64,000 nucleotides of DNA from the NCBI RefSeq assembly GCF_028715765.1, contig NZ_JAQURE010000009.1, positions 1-64,000 on the forward strand, given 5' to 3'. This DNA comes from Rhodoferax sp. GTDB taxonomy: Bacteria > Pseudomonadota > Gammaproteobacteria > Burkholderiales > Burkholderiaceae_C. Of the stretch, positions 34,288 to 43,401 are shown piece after piece. The position numbers were made by a program, and so were the translations under genes. The notes beneath the pieces were generated by a model, which did not search any database, was not told the DNA's origin, and worked only from the letters and a program-made list of their open reading frames with translations. Positions within the stretch are counted from its first letter, which is position 1; each line of letters starts with the position of its first letter.

Positions 34288-35721
34288 TTGAACGCCACCC
34301 CAGACATTTTTTCGACCGCTCCCATTGACGTGCTCATCATGGCCGCAGGCAAAGGCACACGCATGAAAAGCAAGCTGCCCAAAGTACTGCACCAGCTGGG
34401 TGGGCGCGCTTTGCTGCAGCATGTGGTGGACACGGCGGCGCTGCTCAATGCCCGCCAAGTTACCGTCATTACCGGTCATGGCGCTACAGAAGTAGAAGCT
34501 GCTTTGGCAGTAAATACGGGCGCTGCAGGCCAATTTGACTTGAATTTTGTGCGTCAGGAGCCGCAGTTGGGCACTGGCCACGCGGTGCAGCAAGCGGTGC
34601 CGGTGCTGCGTGACGATGGTTTGGTGGTGGTGCTCTCTGGCGATGTGCCTTTGACGCAAGCCGCCACGCTGCAGCAACTCATTGATGCCAGCGCGGGCAA
34701 GCAACTGGCGCTGTTGACCATCGACTTTGCCGACCCCACTGGCTATGGCCGCATTGTGCGCGAGGGGGCTGCGGTGAAAGCCATCGTGGAGCAAAAAGAT
34801 GCCTCGCCAGCGCAACGCCAAATCACCGAGGTTTACAGCGGCATCATGGCGGTGCCTGCGCTGCAACTTAAAAAATGGCTGGCGCGGCTGGACAACCAAA
34901 ATGCCCAGGGCGAGTATTACCTGACCGACATTGTGAAATTTGCTGTGGCTGATGGTGTGCCGGTGGTGGCGCACAAAATTTTGGACCCGGTGCAGGTGGC
35001 TGGGGTCAACAGCCCGGTGCAGCTGGCTGAGTTGGAGCGCGCTTACCAAAAGCGCATCGCGCTCCAGCTCATGGAGCAAGGTGTGCGCCTGGCCGACCCG
35101 GCGCGGCTGGATGTGCGCGGCAGCTTGAGCTGCGCCACCGATGTGTCGATTGACGTGAACTGCGTCTTTGAAGGCCAGGTCAGCCTGGGCGAGGGTGTAA
35201 AGATTGGCCCCAACTGCTGCATCAAAAACGTCAGCATTGCGGCCGGTGCGGTGATTCACCCCTTTACCCACATCGAAGGCGGCGCGCCCGGCAGCAAGGA
35301 CGCAATTGAGGTAGGTGCCGGCAGCTTGATTGGCCCATTTGCCCGCCTGCGCCCGGGCGCCCGGCTGGGGGCTGAGGTGCACATTGGCAACTTTGTGGAG
35401 GTCAAAAACTCAACCCTGGCCAAGGGCGCCAAGGCCAACCACCTGGCCTATTTGGGCGATGCCACGGTGGGTGAGCGCGTCAACTATGGCGCCGGGTCAA
35501 TCACCGCCAATTACGATGGGGCGTTCAAACACCGCACCGTCATTGAGGCCGATGTGCACATTGGCAGCAACTGCGTGCTGATTGCCCCGGTGACCATTGG
35601 CGCGGGCGGCACGGTGGGCGGTGGCTCCACCATCACCAAAGACACCGCGCCGCTCACGCTGGCCGTGGCGCGCGGCCGCCAGGTGAGCATTGCCAACTGG
35701 AAACGGCCAAGCAAGAAGTGA
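34288..35721 (+). CDS. glmU: bifunctional GlmU (GlcN-1-P acetyltransferase / GlcNAc-1-P uridyltransferase)
   Basis: Makes UDP-GlcNAc for peptidoglycan and LPS. Of the 477 residues, the N-terminal uridyltransferase has MAAGKGTRMKSKLPKVLH. The C-terminal left-handed beta-helix acetyltransferase has NFVEVKNS, HLAYLGDA and NYDG. The start is a TTG at 34288 because GGAGG lies five bases upstream and the product then has normal length. Residues about 72-88, after VITGHGATEVEAAL, match a degenerate palindromic repeat copy and lengthen a surface loop before FVRQEPQLGTGHA. The last bases overlap the histidine kinase start (GTGA). glmS lies 2.3 kb downstream. Confidence 0.95.
   Translation: MNATPDIFSTAPIDVLIMAAGKGTRMKSKLPKVLHQLGGRALLQHVVDTAALLNARQVTVITGHGATEVEAALAVNTGAAGQFDLNFVRQEPQLGTGHAVQQAVPVLRDDGLVVVLSGDVPLTQAATLQQLIDASAGKQLALLTIDFADPTGYGRIVREGAAVKAIVEQKDASPAQRQITEVYSGIMAVPALQLKKWLARLDNQNAQGEYYLTDIVKFAVADGVPVVAHKILDPVQVAGVNSPVQLAELERAYQKRIALQLMEQGVRLADPARLDVRGSLSCATDVSIDVNCVFEGQVSLGEGVKIGPNCCIKNVSIAAGAVIHPFTHIEGGAPGSKDAIEVGAGSLIGPFARLRPGARLGAEVHIGNFVEVKNSTLAKGAKANHLAYLGDATVGERVNYGAGSITANYDGAFKHRTVIEADVHIGSNCVLIAPVTIGAGGTVGGGSTITKDTAPLTLAVARGRQVSIANWKRPSKK
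34500..34548 (+). repeat. degenerate palindromic repeat copy inside glmU
   Basis: GCTGCTTTGGCAGTAAATAC followed by GGGCGCTGCAGGCCAATTTG retains the consensus end (GCGCT.GAGGCCAATTTG-like). It is read in frame. Confidence 0.5.
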
Positions 35722-36464
35722 ACACGCTGCCAGAGCTGCAGCGCCAGCTGGACGACGCGCGCGCCGAGCTACAGGAATTTACTTACACCGTCTCGCACGA
35801 CTTGCGTGCCCCGCTGCGCCACATCACCGGCTACGCGCAAATTTTGGCGGAAGACTGGCCCGACATGCCTGCTGAAGCGGCTAGCCACTTGGGGGTGATC
35901 ACCCAGTCTGCGCAGGTGCTGGCCAGCCAGCTGGAAGGCTTGACACAGCTCTCGCGGCTGGGGCTGCAGCCGCTCAACTTGCAAGCGGTGGATGTGGCAG
36001 CACTGGCGCAAGATGCCGCGCAAGAAGTGGCAGCACGCTACCCGCAGCAAGTGGTGCAGTGGCAGCTGGCCGCTGACGTGCCGCTGGTGCTGGCCGACAG
36101 CGCGCTATTGCGCCAGGTGCTGGTGCAGGTGCTGGACAACGCCGTCAAATTCAGCCGGGGTTGTGACCCGGTGGTGGTGGAACTGAGCTGGCAGCAAGCA
36201 GCCCCGCAGCACTGTCAGTTGAGCATTTGCGACCATGGCGTAGGTTTTGCGCCTGAGCAAGCCAAAGCCTTGTTCAAGGTCTTTGGCAAGCTGCACCCGG
36301 CACGCGAGTTTGCCGGGCTGGGCTTGGGGCTGGTGACTTGCCGCAAGATCATGCAGCGGTTGGGGGGGACGGTCGCCATTGAAGGCGTGCCAGCCAATGG
36401 TTGCAGCGTCACGCTGGTCCTTCCGTGGGCAGCGGCAGCGCTGCCCCAAACTTGCTGCGCTTGA
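35718..36464 (+). CDS. small soluble sensor histidine kinase
   Basis: A 248-residue kinase consisting only of a DHp helix pair with SHDLRAPLRHITGYA (H27) and an ATPase domain with LDNAVKFS, GVGFAPEQA and GLGLGLVTCRKI. It resembles the output part of phytochrome-type kinases, but no sensor domain precedes it. It starts with GTG at 35718, overlapping the glmU stop by 4 bp, so it is translationally coupled to glmU. Its 3' end overlaps the convergent Lrp-family gene by 56 bp. No response regulator is adjacent; its partner and signal are unknown. Confidence 0.88.
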   Translation: MNTLPELQRQLDDARAELQEFTYTVSHDLRAPLRHITGYAQILAEDWPDMPAEAASHLGVITQSAQVLASQLEGLTQLSRLGLQPLNLQAVDVAALAQDAAQEVAARYPQQVVQWQLAADVPLVLADSALLRQVLVQVLDNAVKFSRGCDPVVVELSWQQAAPQHCQLSICDHGVGFAPEQAKALFKVFGKLHPAREFAGLGLGLVTCRKIMQRLGGTVAIEGVPANGCSVTLVLPWAAAALPQTCCA

Positions 36465-36906
36465 GGCTGAAAAAGCTTTTCACATTGCGCACATTGACGT
36501 CTGTGGTGAACAGGCGCTGGGTCAAGGCCAGGTAGTCGGGCATGTTGGCCGCGTGGACGATCAGCACAAAATCGGGTCCGGGCGAGACCCGGTAGCACTG
36601 TTGCACAGCGTCTTCTGGCAGCACTTTTTTCTCAAACGCCTCCAGCGCGTGCTGGTCTTGCCGGTCTAGCGTGATTTCCACCACCACACTCAGCCCATGC
36701 CCGGCCACCTTGGCCAAGGTGTCCACGCTCAGAATCGCAATTTTTCGCTCAATCAGCCCCGTCTCTTGCAACCGTTTGACGCGGCGCAGGCACGTAGGGG
36801 GTGAAATGTGCACCAGCTCAGCCAATGCCTGGTTAGACAAAGCGGCATCTTTTTGCAGCTGGCGCAGCAGCAGCAGGTCGGTCGGGTCAAGGTGGAAAGG
36901 GGTCAT
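36409..36906 (-). CDS. Lrp/AsnC family transcriptional regulator
   Basis: A 165-residue regulator. The N-terminal winged helix-turn-helix is DLLLLRQLQKDAALSNQALA followed by SPPTCLRRVKRL. The C-terminal RAM domain begins near residue 70 and probably binds an amino acid. The upstream gene in the same direction is an EamA transporter, a common partner for export of the sensed amino acid; a palindromic repeat copy separates the two. Its last 56 bp overlap the 3' end of the convergent histidine kinase. Confidence 0.9.
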   Translation of the reverse strand: MTPFHLDPTDLLLLRQLQKDAALSNQALAELVHISPPTCLRRVKRLQETGLIERKIAILSVDTLAKVAGHGLSVVVEITLDRQDQHALEAFEKKVLPEDAVQQCYRVSPGPDFVLIVHAANMPDYLALTQRLFTTDVNVRNVKSFFSLKRSKFGAALPLPTEGPA

Positions 36907-36911
36907 GATCT

Positions 36912-36965
36912 TGTATTTGATAGCACCTCATGCTCTATTCATAAGCTCTAGAGGCCAATTTGTCA
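36912..36965 (+). repeat. palindromic interspersed repeat between EamA and Lrp genes
   Basis: A forward copy with TTTGATAGCACCTCATGCTC and CATAAGCTCTAGAGGCCAAT well preserved. It fills the whole 60-bp gap between the two minus-strand genes. Confidence 0.8.
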
Positions 36966-36966
36966 C

Positions 36967-37854
36967 TTATTTCTTGCGCCGCTGCAGCCACCATGGCCAG
37001 AGCAGGTTGAGCGCCAGGCCACTCAGCACCAGGGCGGCAGCGATCAGCTTCCAGGCGGGCAAGCCTTCACCCAGCCACAAGGCCGAGCCGCCCATGCCAA
37101 ACAGCGGCACCAGCAGCGCCATCGGGGTGATGGTGGCGGCGCTGTAGCGCGCCAGCAGCCAGCCCCAGGCGGCATAGCCAAACAGCGAATTGCCCCAGGC
37201 CTGCCAGGCCACGGCGCCCCAGGTGAACGCATCGGCCTGCGCCAAACTGCCCAGCACCACCTCCCAGCCCTCCATCCACAAGGTCAGCAGCAGCAACGGT
37301 GGCACGGCAAACAAGCTAGACCACACCACGTAGGCCACCATGTTGATGCGCCCAGCCGCCCGGCTGACCAAGTTGCCGCCCGCCCAAGACAACGCAGCCA
37401 GCAAAATCAGCCCCAAACCCAACAGCGTGGTGCTGCCGTCGGTGTGGGTCACGATCACGCCCAGGCCTGCCGCGCCCAGCGCCAGCGCCCACAGTTGCAC
37501 CCTTTGCAAAGACTCGCCCGCCAGCAGCATGGCCAGGCCAATGGTGAAAAACACCTGCATCTGAATCACCAACGAGGCCAAGCCGGCTGAAATGTGGCCG
37601 TTCATGGCCACAAACAGCAAGCCAAACTGCCCCACACCAATCAGCAGTCCGTAGCCCGCCAGGTTGCGCCACGGCACGGCTGGGCGTTTCAGAAAAAACA
37701 CCATGGGCAGCACCACCACCACAAAACGCAGCGTGGCAAACAGCAGCGGCGGCATCTGCCCCAGCGCCAGTTTGATGACCACAAAGTTGCTGCCCCACAC
37801 CGCCACCACCGCCAAGGCCAGCCAAAAATGGCGCAAAGAGAGTGAAGTTTTCAT
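36967..37854 (-). CDS. EamA/DMT-family transporter
   Basis: A 295-residue inner-membrane protein with ten hydrophobic helices arranged as two EamA repeats. The first repeat includes VWGSNFVVIKLALGQ, the second SWAGGNLVSRAAG. Members export amino acids or other metabolites. The adjacent Lrp-type regulator downstream suggests amino-acid export. The start at 37854 is 139 bp from the divergent glmS start, with an AT-rich gap that could carry regulator sites. Confidence 0.88.
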   Translation of the reverse strand: MKTSLSLRHFWLALAVVAVWGSNFVVIKLALGQMPPLLFATLRFVVVVLPMVFFLKRPAVPWRNLAGYGLLIGVGQFGLLFVAMNGHISAGLASLVIQMQVFFTIGLAMLLAGESLQRVQLWALALGAAGLGVIVTHTDGSTTLLGLGLILLAALSWAGGNLVSRAAGRINMVAYVVWSSLFAVPPLLLLTLWMEGWEVVLGSLAQADAFTWGAVAWQAWGNSLFGYAAWGWLLARYSAATITPMALLVPLFGMGGSALWLGEGLPAWKLIAAALVLSGLALNLLWPWWLQRRKK

Positions 37855-37946
37855 TCAAAAAATAAATTTATTTGGAATATTAAATCACACAGTTCATTTT
37901 GTGAAATTTAAAAACTAAAAAACCAAAAAATAGACTGCTTATTTCA

Positions 37947-37960
37947 TAGTGAAGTCACTA
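37947..37960. promoter_or_regulatory. inverted repeat upstream of glmS
   Basis: TAGTGA and TCACTA arms around AG, 34 bp before the glmS ATG, in an AT-rich divergent region shared with the EamA gene. It could be an operator, for example for the nearby Lrp-type regulator. The assignment is speculative. Confidence 0.35.
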
Positions 37961-37993
37961 CGATGCAATTTTCATTTTCATGGAGCAGTCTTT

Positions 37994-39862
37994 ATGTGTG
38001 GCATTGTCGGCGCCGTTTCCAACCAAAACATCGTTCCCATTCTGGTACAGGGCTTGGCTCGGCTGGAGTACCGCGGCTACGACTCCTGCGGCGTAGCGGT
38101 TTACGCCAACGGTTTGCAGCGTGCGCGCAGCACGGCGCGGGTGTCAGAGCTGATGGACCAAATTGCCACCACGCACCTGGAAGGCAGCACCGGCATTGCC
38201 CACACCCGCTGGGCCACGCATGGCGCGCCCGCTGTGCACAACGCGCACCCGCACTTCAGCCACGGCCCGGGCGCTGATGCCTACAGCAAGCCGGGCCGCG
38301 TGGCGCTGGTGCACAACGGCATCATTGAAAACCACGACGCCTTGCGCGCCGCCCTGCAAGCCAAAGGCTATGTGTTTCAAAGCCAGACCGACACCGAGGT
38401 CATTGCCCACCTGATTGACAGCCTGTACGACGGTGACTTGTTTGAAGCGGTCAAGGTGGCCATTGGCAGCCTGCGCGGGGCGTATGCCATTGCCGTGTTT
38501 TGCAAGGACGAGCCGCAGCGCTTGATAGGTGCGCGCGCTGGTTCCCCTTTGATTTTGGGCGTGGGGGTGGACGGCCAGTCGCACTACCTGGCCAGCGATG
38601 CCATGGCGCTGGCCGGTGTGACCGACCAGATTGTTTACCTGGAAGAGGGCGATGTGGCCGATATTCAGCTGGGCAAATACTGGCTGGTGGACAAGGCCTT
38701 CAAGCCACTGAGCGCCGCCCAGCGCCCGGTGAAAACCGTGCACGCCCACAGCGGCGCGGCCGAGCTGGGGCCGTATCGCCACTACATGCAAAAAGAAATT
38801 TTTGAGCAGCCACGCGCCATTGCCGACACCCTGCAAGGCGTCGACAGCATCGTGCCCGAGCTGTTTGACGGCGCACAAGCCAGCGCCGCGCGCGTGTTCA
38901 AAGACATCGACTCGGTGTTGATTCTGGCCTGCGGTACCAGTTTTTACAGCGGCTGCACCGCCAAATACTGGTTGGAGTCCATTGCCAAAATCCCGACCCA
39001 GGTGGAAGTGGCCAGCGAATACCGTTACCGCGACTCGGTGCCCAATGCGCGCACGCTGGTGGTCACCATCACGCAGTCTGGCGAAACCGCCGACACGCTG
39101 GCTGCCCTGCGCCACGCGCAAAGCCTGGGCATGCCGCACACCCTGACCATTTGCAACGTGGCCACCAGCGCCATGGTGCGCGAGTGCGAGCTGGCCTACA
39201 TCACCCGCGCCGGAGTTGAAATTGGCGTGGCCAGCACCAAAGCCTTTACCGCACAGCTGGCGGGCTTGTTTTTGCTGACCCTGGCGTTGGCGCAGTCGCG
39301 CGGCTTGCTGTCAGATGCCGAAGAGGCACGCCACATCAACGCCATGCGCCACTTGCCGGCTGCGCTGCAGGCGGTGCTGGCGCTAGAGCCGCAAGTGATG
39401 GCCTGGGCGCAAGACTTTGCAGCCAAAGAAAATGCGCTGTTTTTGGGGCGCGGCTTGCATTACCCCATTGCGCTGGAAGGCGCGCTCAAGCTCAAGGAAA
39501 TTAGCTACATCCACGCCGAGGCTTACCCCGCTGGTGAGCTCAAACACGGCCCGTTGGCGCTGGTGACCAGTGCCATGCCGGTGGTGACCGTGGCACCCAA
39601 TGACGTGCTGCTGGAAAAACTCAAAAGCAACATGCATGAAGTGCGCGCCCGTGGCGGCGTGCTGTATGTGCTGGCCGATGCCGACAGCCAGATTGAGAGC
39701 AGCGAAGGCGTGCACGTGATCCGCATGCCCGAGCACTATGGCGAACTCTCGCCCATGCTGCACGTGGTGCCGCTGCAGCTGCTGGCTTACCACACCGCCT
39801 GTGCCCGTGGCACCGACGTTGACAAACCGCGCAACTTGGCCAAGAGCGTGACGGTGGAGTGA
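37994..39862 (+). CDS. glmS: glutamine-fructose-6-phosphate transaminase GlmS
   Basis: Makes glucosamine-6-phosphate from fructose-6-P and glutamine, the first step to UDP-GlcNAc. Of the 622 residues, the N-terminal glutaminase begins MCGIVGAV (catalytic Cys2, exposed after Met removal), with RWATHG and HNGIIEN. Two SIS isomerase domains follow ([17 protein letters not shown] in the form TQSGETADT) and the end is KSVTVE. The ATG at 37994 has GGAG eight bases upstream; the in-frame extension from 37949 is rejected. No glmS ribozyme-like leader fits the 45-bp AT-rich upstream part. Confidence 0.97.
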   Translation: MCGIVGAVSNQNIVPILVQGLARLEYRGYDSCGVAVYANGLQRARSTARVSELMDQIATTHLEGSTGIAHTRWATHGAPAVHNAHPHFSHGPGADAYSKPGRVALVHNGIIENHDALRAALQAKGYVFQSQTDTEVIAHLIDSLYDGDLFEAVKVAIGSLRGAYAIAVFCKDEPQRLIGARAGSPLILGVGVDGQSHYLASDAMALAGVTDQIVYLEEGDVADIQLGKYWLVDKAFKPLSAAQRPVKTVHAHSGAAELGPYRHYMQKEIFEQPRAIADTLQGVDSIVPELFDGAQASAARVFKDIDSVLILACGTSFYSGCTAKYWLESIAKIPTQVEVASEYRYRDSVPNARTLVVTITQSGETADTLAALRHAQSLGMPHTLTICNVATSAMVRECELAYITRAGVEIGVASTKAFTAQLAGLFLLTLALAQSRGLLSDAEEARHINAMRHLPAALQAVLALEPQVMAWAQDFAAKENALFLGRGLHYPIALEGALKLKEISYIHAEAYPAGELKHGPLALVTSAMPVVTVAPNDVLLEKLKSNMHEVRARGGVLYVLADADSQIESSEGVHVIRMPEHYGELSPMLHVVPLQLLAYHTACARGTDVDKPRNLAKSVTVE

Positions 39863-39869
39863 GGCTGCT

Positions 39870-41036
39870 TCAACCCCGTTGCGCCGCTGGCCGGGTTGCC
39901 AGCCAAACAATAGCCGCCCCGGTCAGCAGCACGGGCAGCATAGACCCGGCGTTGAGCCACAGCCAGCCTTGGGTGGTGACCAGCACGCCAGAGGCCAATG
40001 AACTCAGCGCGGTGGTGGCAAACACAAAGAAATTGAGCGCACCTTGCGCCCGGTCTTTTTCCTGCGGGGTGTAGGTTTGCAGCGACAAGGTGGTGCTGCC
40101 GGTGAACAAAAAGTTCCAGCCCACGCCCAGCAAAAACAAGGCAATCAAAAACTGATGCAAATCCACGCCCGTGAGCGCAATGCCAATGCACGCCGCATTC
40201 AGCACCACACCCACACCCATAATGGGCAGCACGCCAAAGCGTTTGATCAAATGCCCGGTGAAAAAGCCCGGCGCAAACATGCCAATCACGTGCCACTCCA
40301 GCACCAAAGCCACATCAGAAAACGGCAAACTGCACTGCTGCATGGCCAGTGGTGTGGCCGCCATCAGCAGGTTCATCACCCCAAAACCCAGTGCCCCGCA
40401 GGCGGCAGCCACCATGAAGGCAGGTTGGCGCATGATCTCTTTGAGCGTGCGACCTTGGCTGTGGTGCGAGGGCGCAGGCGCCGGGGGAAAAGTGATGAAG
40501 GCCAGCACCAGCATAGACAGCAGCGCTACCACGGCCAGGGCCAGATAAGCGCCCATGAACGGCACCGCAGTCAGAGCGCGGGTTTGGGCGGCCAAGTTGG
40601 GGCCGGCCACCGCGCCAATCAGCCCACCGGCCATCACCATCGAGACCGCTTTTTCTTTGGCACCGGCATTGGCCAGCTCGGCGGCGGCAAAGCGGTACAA
40701 ATTGGCGTTGGCGTTGTAGTAGCCGGCCACCAGCGTGGCAGCGCACAACAGCCAAAAGTTGCGGCTCCAGGCGGCATAGGCGCACAGCAGGGCGCTCAGG
40801 CAAGCCACCACCAGCCCCATTTGGAACGATGTTTTACGGCCGTAGCGTTGCTGGGTTTGGGCCACCAGGCTGGTGGAAAAGGCGCCTCCCACCACATAAC
40901 CCATCACCGGTAGGGTGGCCATCCAGCCCAGCGGTGCCAAGCTCAAGCCCACCAGCCCATTGATGGCAATGAAGGTGACGTTGTTGGTCAAAAAAAGGCC
41001 TTGGCAAATGGCCAAAAGCCAGAGGTGTCGGTTCAT
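39870..41036 (-). CDS. MFS transporter
   Basis: A 388-residue major facilitator with twelve predicted helices. The conserved loop between helices 2 and 3 is visible as QTQQRYGRKTSFQMG, and a long central loop separates the halves (PPAPAPSHHSQGRTLKE). The substrate is unknown. It starts with ATG at 41036, preceded by GAG; a TTG at 41048 is possible. It is convergent with glmS, the two stops being 7 bp apart. Confidence 0.85.
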   Translation of the reverse strand: MNRHLWLLAICQGLFLTNNVTFIAINGLVGLSLAPLGWMATLPVMGYVVGGAFSTSLVAQTQQRYGRKTSFQMGLVVACLSALLCAYAAWSRNFWLLCAATLVAGYYNANANLYRFAAAELANAGAKEKAVSMVMAGGLIGAVAGPNLAAQTRALTAVPFMGAYLALAVVALLSMLVLAFITFPPAPAPSHHSQGRTLKEIMRQPAFMVAAACGALGFGVMNLLMAATPLAMQQCSLPFSDVALVLEWHVIGMFAPGFFTGHLIKRFGVLPIMGVGVVLNAACIGIALTGVDLHQFLIALFLLGVGWNFLFTGSTTLSLQTYTPQEKDRAQGALNFFVFATTALSSLASGVLVTTQGWLWLNAGSMLPVLLTGAAIVWLATRPAAQRG

Positions 41037-41160
41037 GAAAAAACTCAAACGTTAAATAAGAAGAGGCTGATTGTCGGTAACTCAAAGCCATGCCGCAGGC
41101 CACGGTTTATTGCCCTTGGGTTCCGGCAACTGCCGTTCTGCAAAGGGCTTTTTCAGCGCT

Positions 41161-41856
41161 TTACCAAGGCAAGCGTGCGCCGTCATAAGCCACAAAAGAG
41201 CCGGTGTCGGCAGGGGTCAAGCTGTTTAAAGTTTGCAGCATCTCATGCACAGCCAGCATGGCTTGGCGGCCAATTTGTTCACCCTTGAAAGGTTTGGACA
41301 AGGCACTGTTGACGGTGCCAGGATGCAGGCTGACCAGCACCGCCTGTGGGTTGCTGCGCTTGACCTCAATGGCGGCAGTTTTCAGCAGCATGTTGAGCGC
41401 CGCTTTGGAGGCGCGGTAGCTGTACCAGCCGCCCAGGCGGTTGTCTTCGATGCTGCCCACTTTGGCCGACAGCAGGGCCAGCACACTGCGCTGGGCATCG
41501 AGCAGCGCAGCGAAATGGCGCAGCACCAAGGCTGGGCCAAAGGTGTTGACGCGAAAGGTGGTCTCTAATTGGGCATAACTCAGGTCACCGAGTTTTTTCT
41601 CAGGCATGAAACCGGCGGTGTGCAGCACGCCAGCGGCATTGATGATCAGGTGAAACTTGCCACCTGCGCGCAAGGCGTCAGCGGCGTTGGCGATGCTGGC
41701 CTCGTCGTCAAAGTCAAGGCTAGGCGCAGACTTGCGGTGCAGCCCGATCACCTCGCTGCAGCGTGGGTTGGCTTGCAGCAGCGCTACAAAAGCCTGCCCA
41801 ATGCCGCCTGATGCGCCAAGCACCAAGGCGCGAAAACCGTCTGGAAATGTGTTCAT
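41161..41856 (-). CDS. C-factor-like short-chain dehydrogenase
   Basis: A 231-residue SDR with the cofactor loop LGASGGIGQAF (residues ~13-23), NAAGVLH, and the catalytic YSYRASKAALN. The overall pattern resembles the CsgA/C-factor SDRs that often accompany photolyase genes, consistent with the photolyase cluster that follows. The ATG at 41856 is chosen because the upstream extension has no SDR character. The reaction is unknown. It lies 163 bp from the divergent nucleotide cyclase gene. Confidence 0.85.
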   Translation of the reverse strand: MNTFPDGFRALVLGASGGIGQAFVALLQANPRCSEVIGLHRKSAPSLDFDDEASIANAADALRAGGKFHLIINAAGVLHTAGFMPEKKLGDLSYAQLETTFRVNTFGPALVLRHFAALLDAQRSVLALLSAKVGSIEDNRLGGWYSYRASKAALNMLLKTAAIEVKRSNPQAVLVSLHPGTVNSALSKPFKGEQIGRQAMLAVHEMLQTLNSLTPADTGSFVAYDGARLPW

Positions 41857-42019
41857 GGTGTGTGCTGAATGTTCAGTCAAGCGCTGCAGTCTAGGCGATA
41901 TGGGGGTGGGCGTGGCAGCAGTCCGCGTGCTAGGGGTTTGCAGACAAGCAGGGTGATGAAACACGGCTCAAAGCGCAATAATCATTGCTGACTGCTCACC
42001 TCATGATTACCCAGACCTT

Positions 42020-43027
42020 ATGCCATCGCAAAACCATTTATTGATTGCCGACAGCAACGCCTACACCCGCTCACTGCTGGTCGAGCGCATGGTGCGGCTT
42101 GAGGGCTGCGCTTTGCACGTGCACGCGAGCTTGGCCGACATACAGCTGGCACCATCGGCACAGTGCAGCGCCATTTTGTTGCTCAACCACCATGCCACCG
42201 ACGCACCACCGGCTGATTTATTAGCGCACTTGAAACACGTCTGCCCGACCACGCAGGTGCTGGTGATCGTGAGCCCCGGCACTGAAAAAAGAGCCTTGGA
42301 GCCATTGCGCAAGGCAGGCCATATTCAGGGGTTGATTGAAAAACCGATTGACCCTGATGCGCTTGCCCGGCAAATTCAAGACGAGATGGCCAGGCAAAAC
42401 TTGGCCAGAAAACTCAACTCAGAGCACCTGAACCTGTTGCGGTTTTTGCCCACCGGTGGTTTGCGCCGCATTTTCAAGCACCCCGAGCCCGGCCATGCAG
42501 AACTGTTTGACATGACGGTGATGTTCACCGACATCCGCGACTCGTCTCGCCACATTGTGGCGTCGACCGCGCAAGATTATTTTGTCCGGCTCAACCGCAT
42601 TTTGGGCGAACAAGCCCGGCTGATTCGTGCCCATGACGGCATGGTGGTCAAAACCACGGGCGACGGGCTGTTGGCGGTGTTTGAGGGTGCTGCACGCTGC
42701 CATTTGGCCTTGAAATGCGCCCAAGCCATTCAGTGCACGAATCGGGCAGATGCGATCGGCATTGGCATTGGCTTGAGCGATGGGCTGGTGCTGACTGGCA
42801 TTTTGGGCACCCATGAGCATGTGCACTTTGATGTGATTGGCAAGCATGTGCACGTGGCCGCCAGGCTCTGCGCTTTGGCTGCTGGCGGCGAGATTTTGGC
42901 GACCCAAGACACTGCTGCCAAGGCACATTTTGATTTTGTCAACACGCCCATGACCGAGGCCATTCAGGTCAAAGGTTTTGCCAAGCCGGTGGCTTGTGCG
43001 CACATTCAACCCGTCCCCAAGGAATGA
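42020..43027 (+). CDS. class III nucleotide cyclase with degenerate receiver domain
   Basis: A 335-residue protein. Residues ~5-120 fold like a receiver domain: an Asp at 11 and the lysine of IEKPID (K108) are kept, but the phosphorylation site is N56 (LLLNHH), so it cannot be phosphorylated in the usual way. Residues ~160-330 are a class III cyclase domain with both metal aspartates (D171 in MFTDIRDSS, D215 in KTTGDGL) and the purine-recognition lysine K211. The transition-state asparagine of the VNxAAR motif is histidine (H278 in VHVAAR). Activity may be altered or lost. ATGA overlap with the next gene. Confidence 0.85.
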   Translation: MPSQNHLLIADSNAYTRSLLVERMVRLEGCALHVHASLADIQLAPSAQCSAILLLNHHATDAPPADLLAHLKHVCPTTQVLVIVSPGTEKRALEPLRKAGHIQGLIEKPIDPDALARQIQDEMARQNLARKLNSEHLNLLRFLPTGGLRRIFKHPEPGHAELFDMTVMFTDIRDSSRHIVASTAQDYFVRLNRILGEQARLIRAHDGMVVKTTGDGLLAVFEGAARCHLALKCAQAIQCTNRADAIGIGIGLSDGLVLTGILGTHEHVHFDVIGKHVHVAARLCALAAGGEILATQDTAAKAHFDFVNTPMTEAIQVKGFAKPVACAHIQPVPKE

Positions 43028-43335
43028 TTTTGAAGACCCAATTTTCAGACAAACAGCTCAGTCACATTCTGGATCAGTCGCTGATTTACCAGTGTGCCTG
43101 CCCCGCCCAGGTGGCTAAACATCTGATTGGCTTGCGTGATTTGTTTGCTTACCAACAAGACTGCCTGAACCAAACCGATACCGACGTGGCCGTGCATCAG
43201 CGCATTGCGTCAGACGCGCAACGCGCCCACGCTGCGCTTGAGGAGTGCTTGCATGCGGTGTTGGTGCTGGAGCAGTGGGACATGCAGACCCTGCAAATGC
43301 CCGTGAGCTTGCAAAAACCTATGCGCAGCATTTAG
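43024..43335 (+). CDS. hypothetical protein coupled to the nucleotide cyclase
   Basis: A 103-residue, mostly helical soluble protein with no recognised domain. It contains YQCACPAQVAKHLIGLRDLF and further cysteines (C35, C37, C53, C83 approximately), and no signal peptide. Its ATG overlaps the cyclase stop as ATGA, so the two are made together and may interact. It ends just before a strong hairpin shared with the convergent cryptochrome operon. Confidence 0.7.
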   Translation: MILKTQFSDKQLSHILDQSLIYQCACPAQVAKHLIGLRDLFAYQQDCLNQTDTDVAVHQRIASDAQRAHAALEECLHAVLVLEQWDMQTLQMPVSLQKPMRSI

Positions 43336-43354
43336 TCAATCGCATATCTTCACT

Positions 43355-43375
43355 CCTTCCCCCTTTGGGGGAAGG
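43355..43375. terminator. hairpin between convergent cyclase and cryptochrome units
   Basis: CCTTCCCCC (43355-43363), loop TTT, GGGGGAAGG (43367-43375): a perfect 9-bp stem in the 66-bp gap between two converging stops. There is no T-run on either side, so it may act as a stability hairpin or a rho-linked end rather than a classical terminator. Confidence 0.5.
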
Positions 43376-43401
43376 CAGGGATAGGGGCAGGCTTTGAGCT
43401 C

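Noticed and set aside
37855-37993. glmS ribozyme in the glmS leader
   Set aside because: That ribozyme is known from Gram-positive bacteria. The AT-rich leader here has neither its core nor the needed length.
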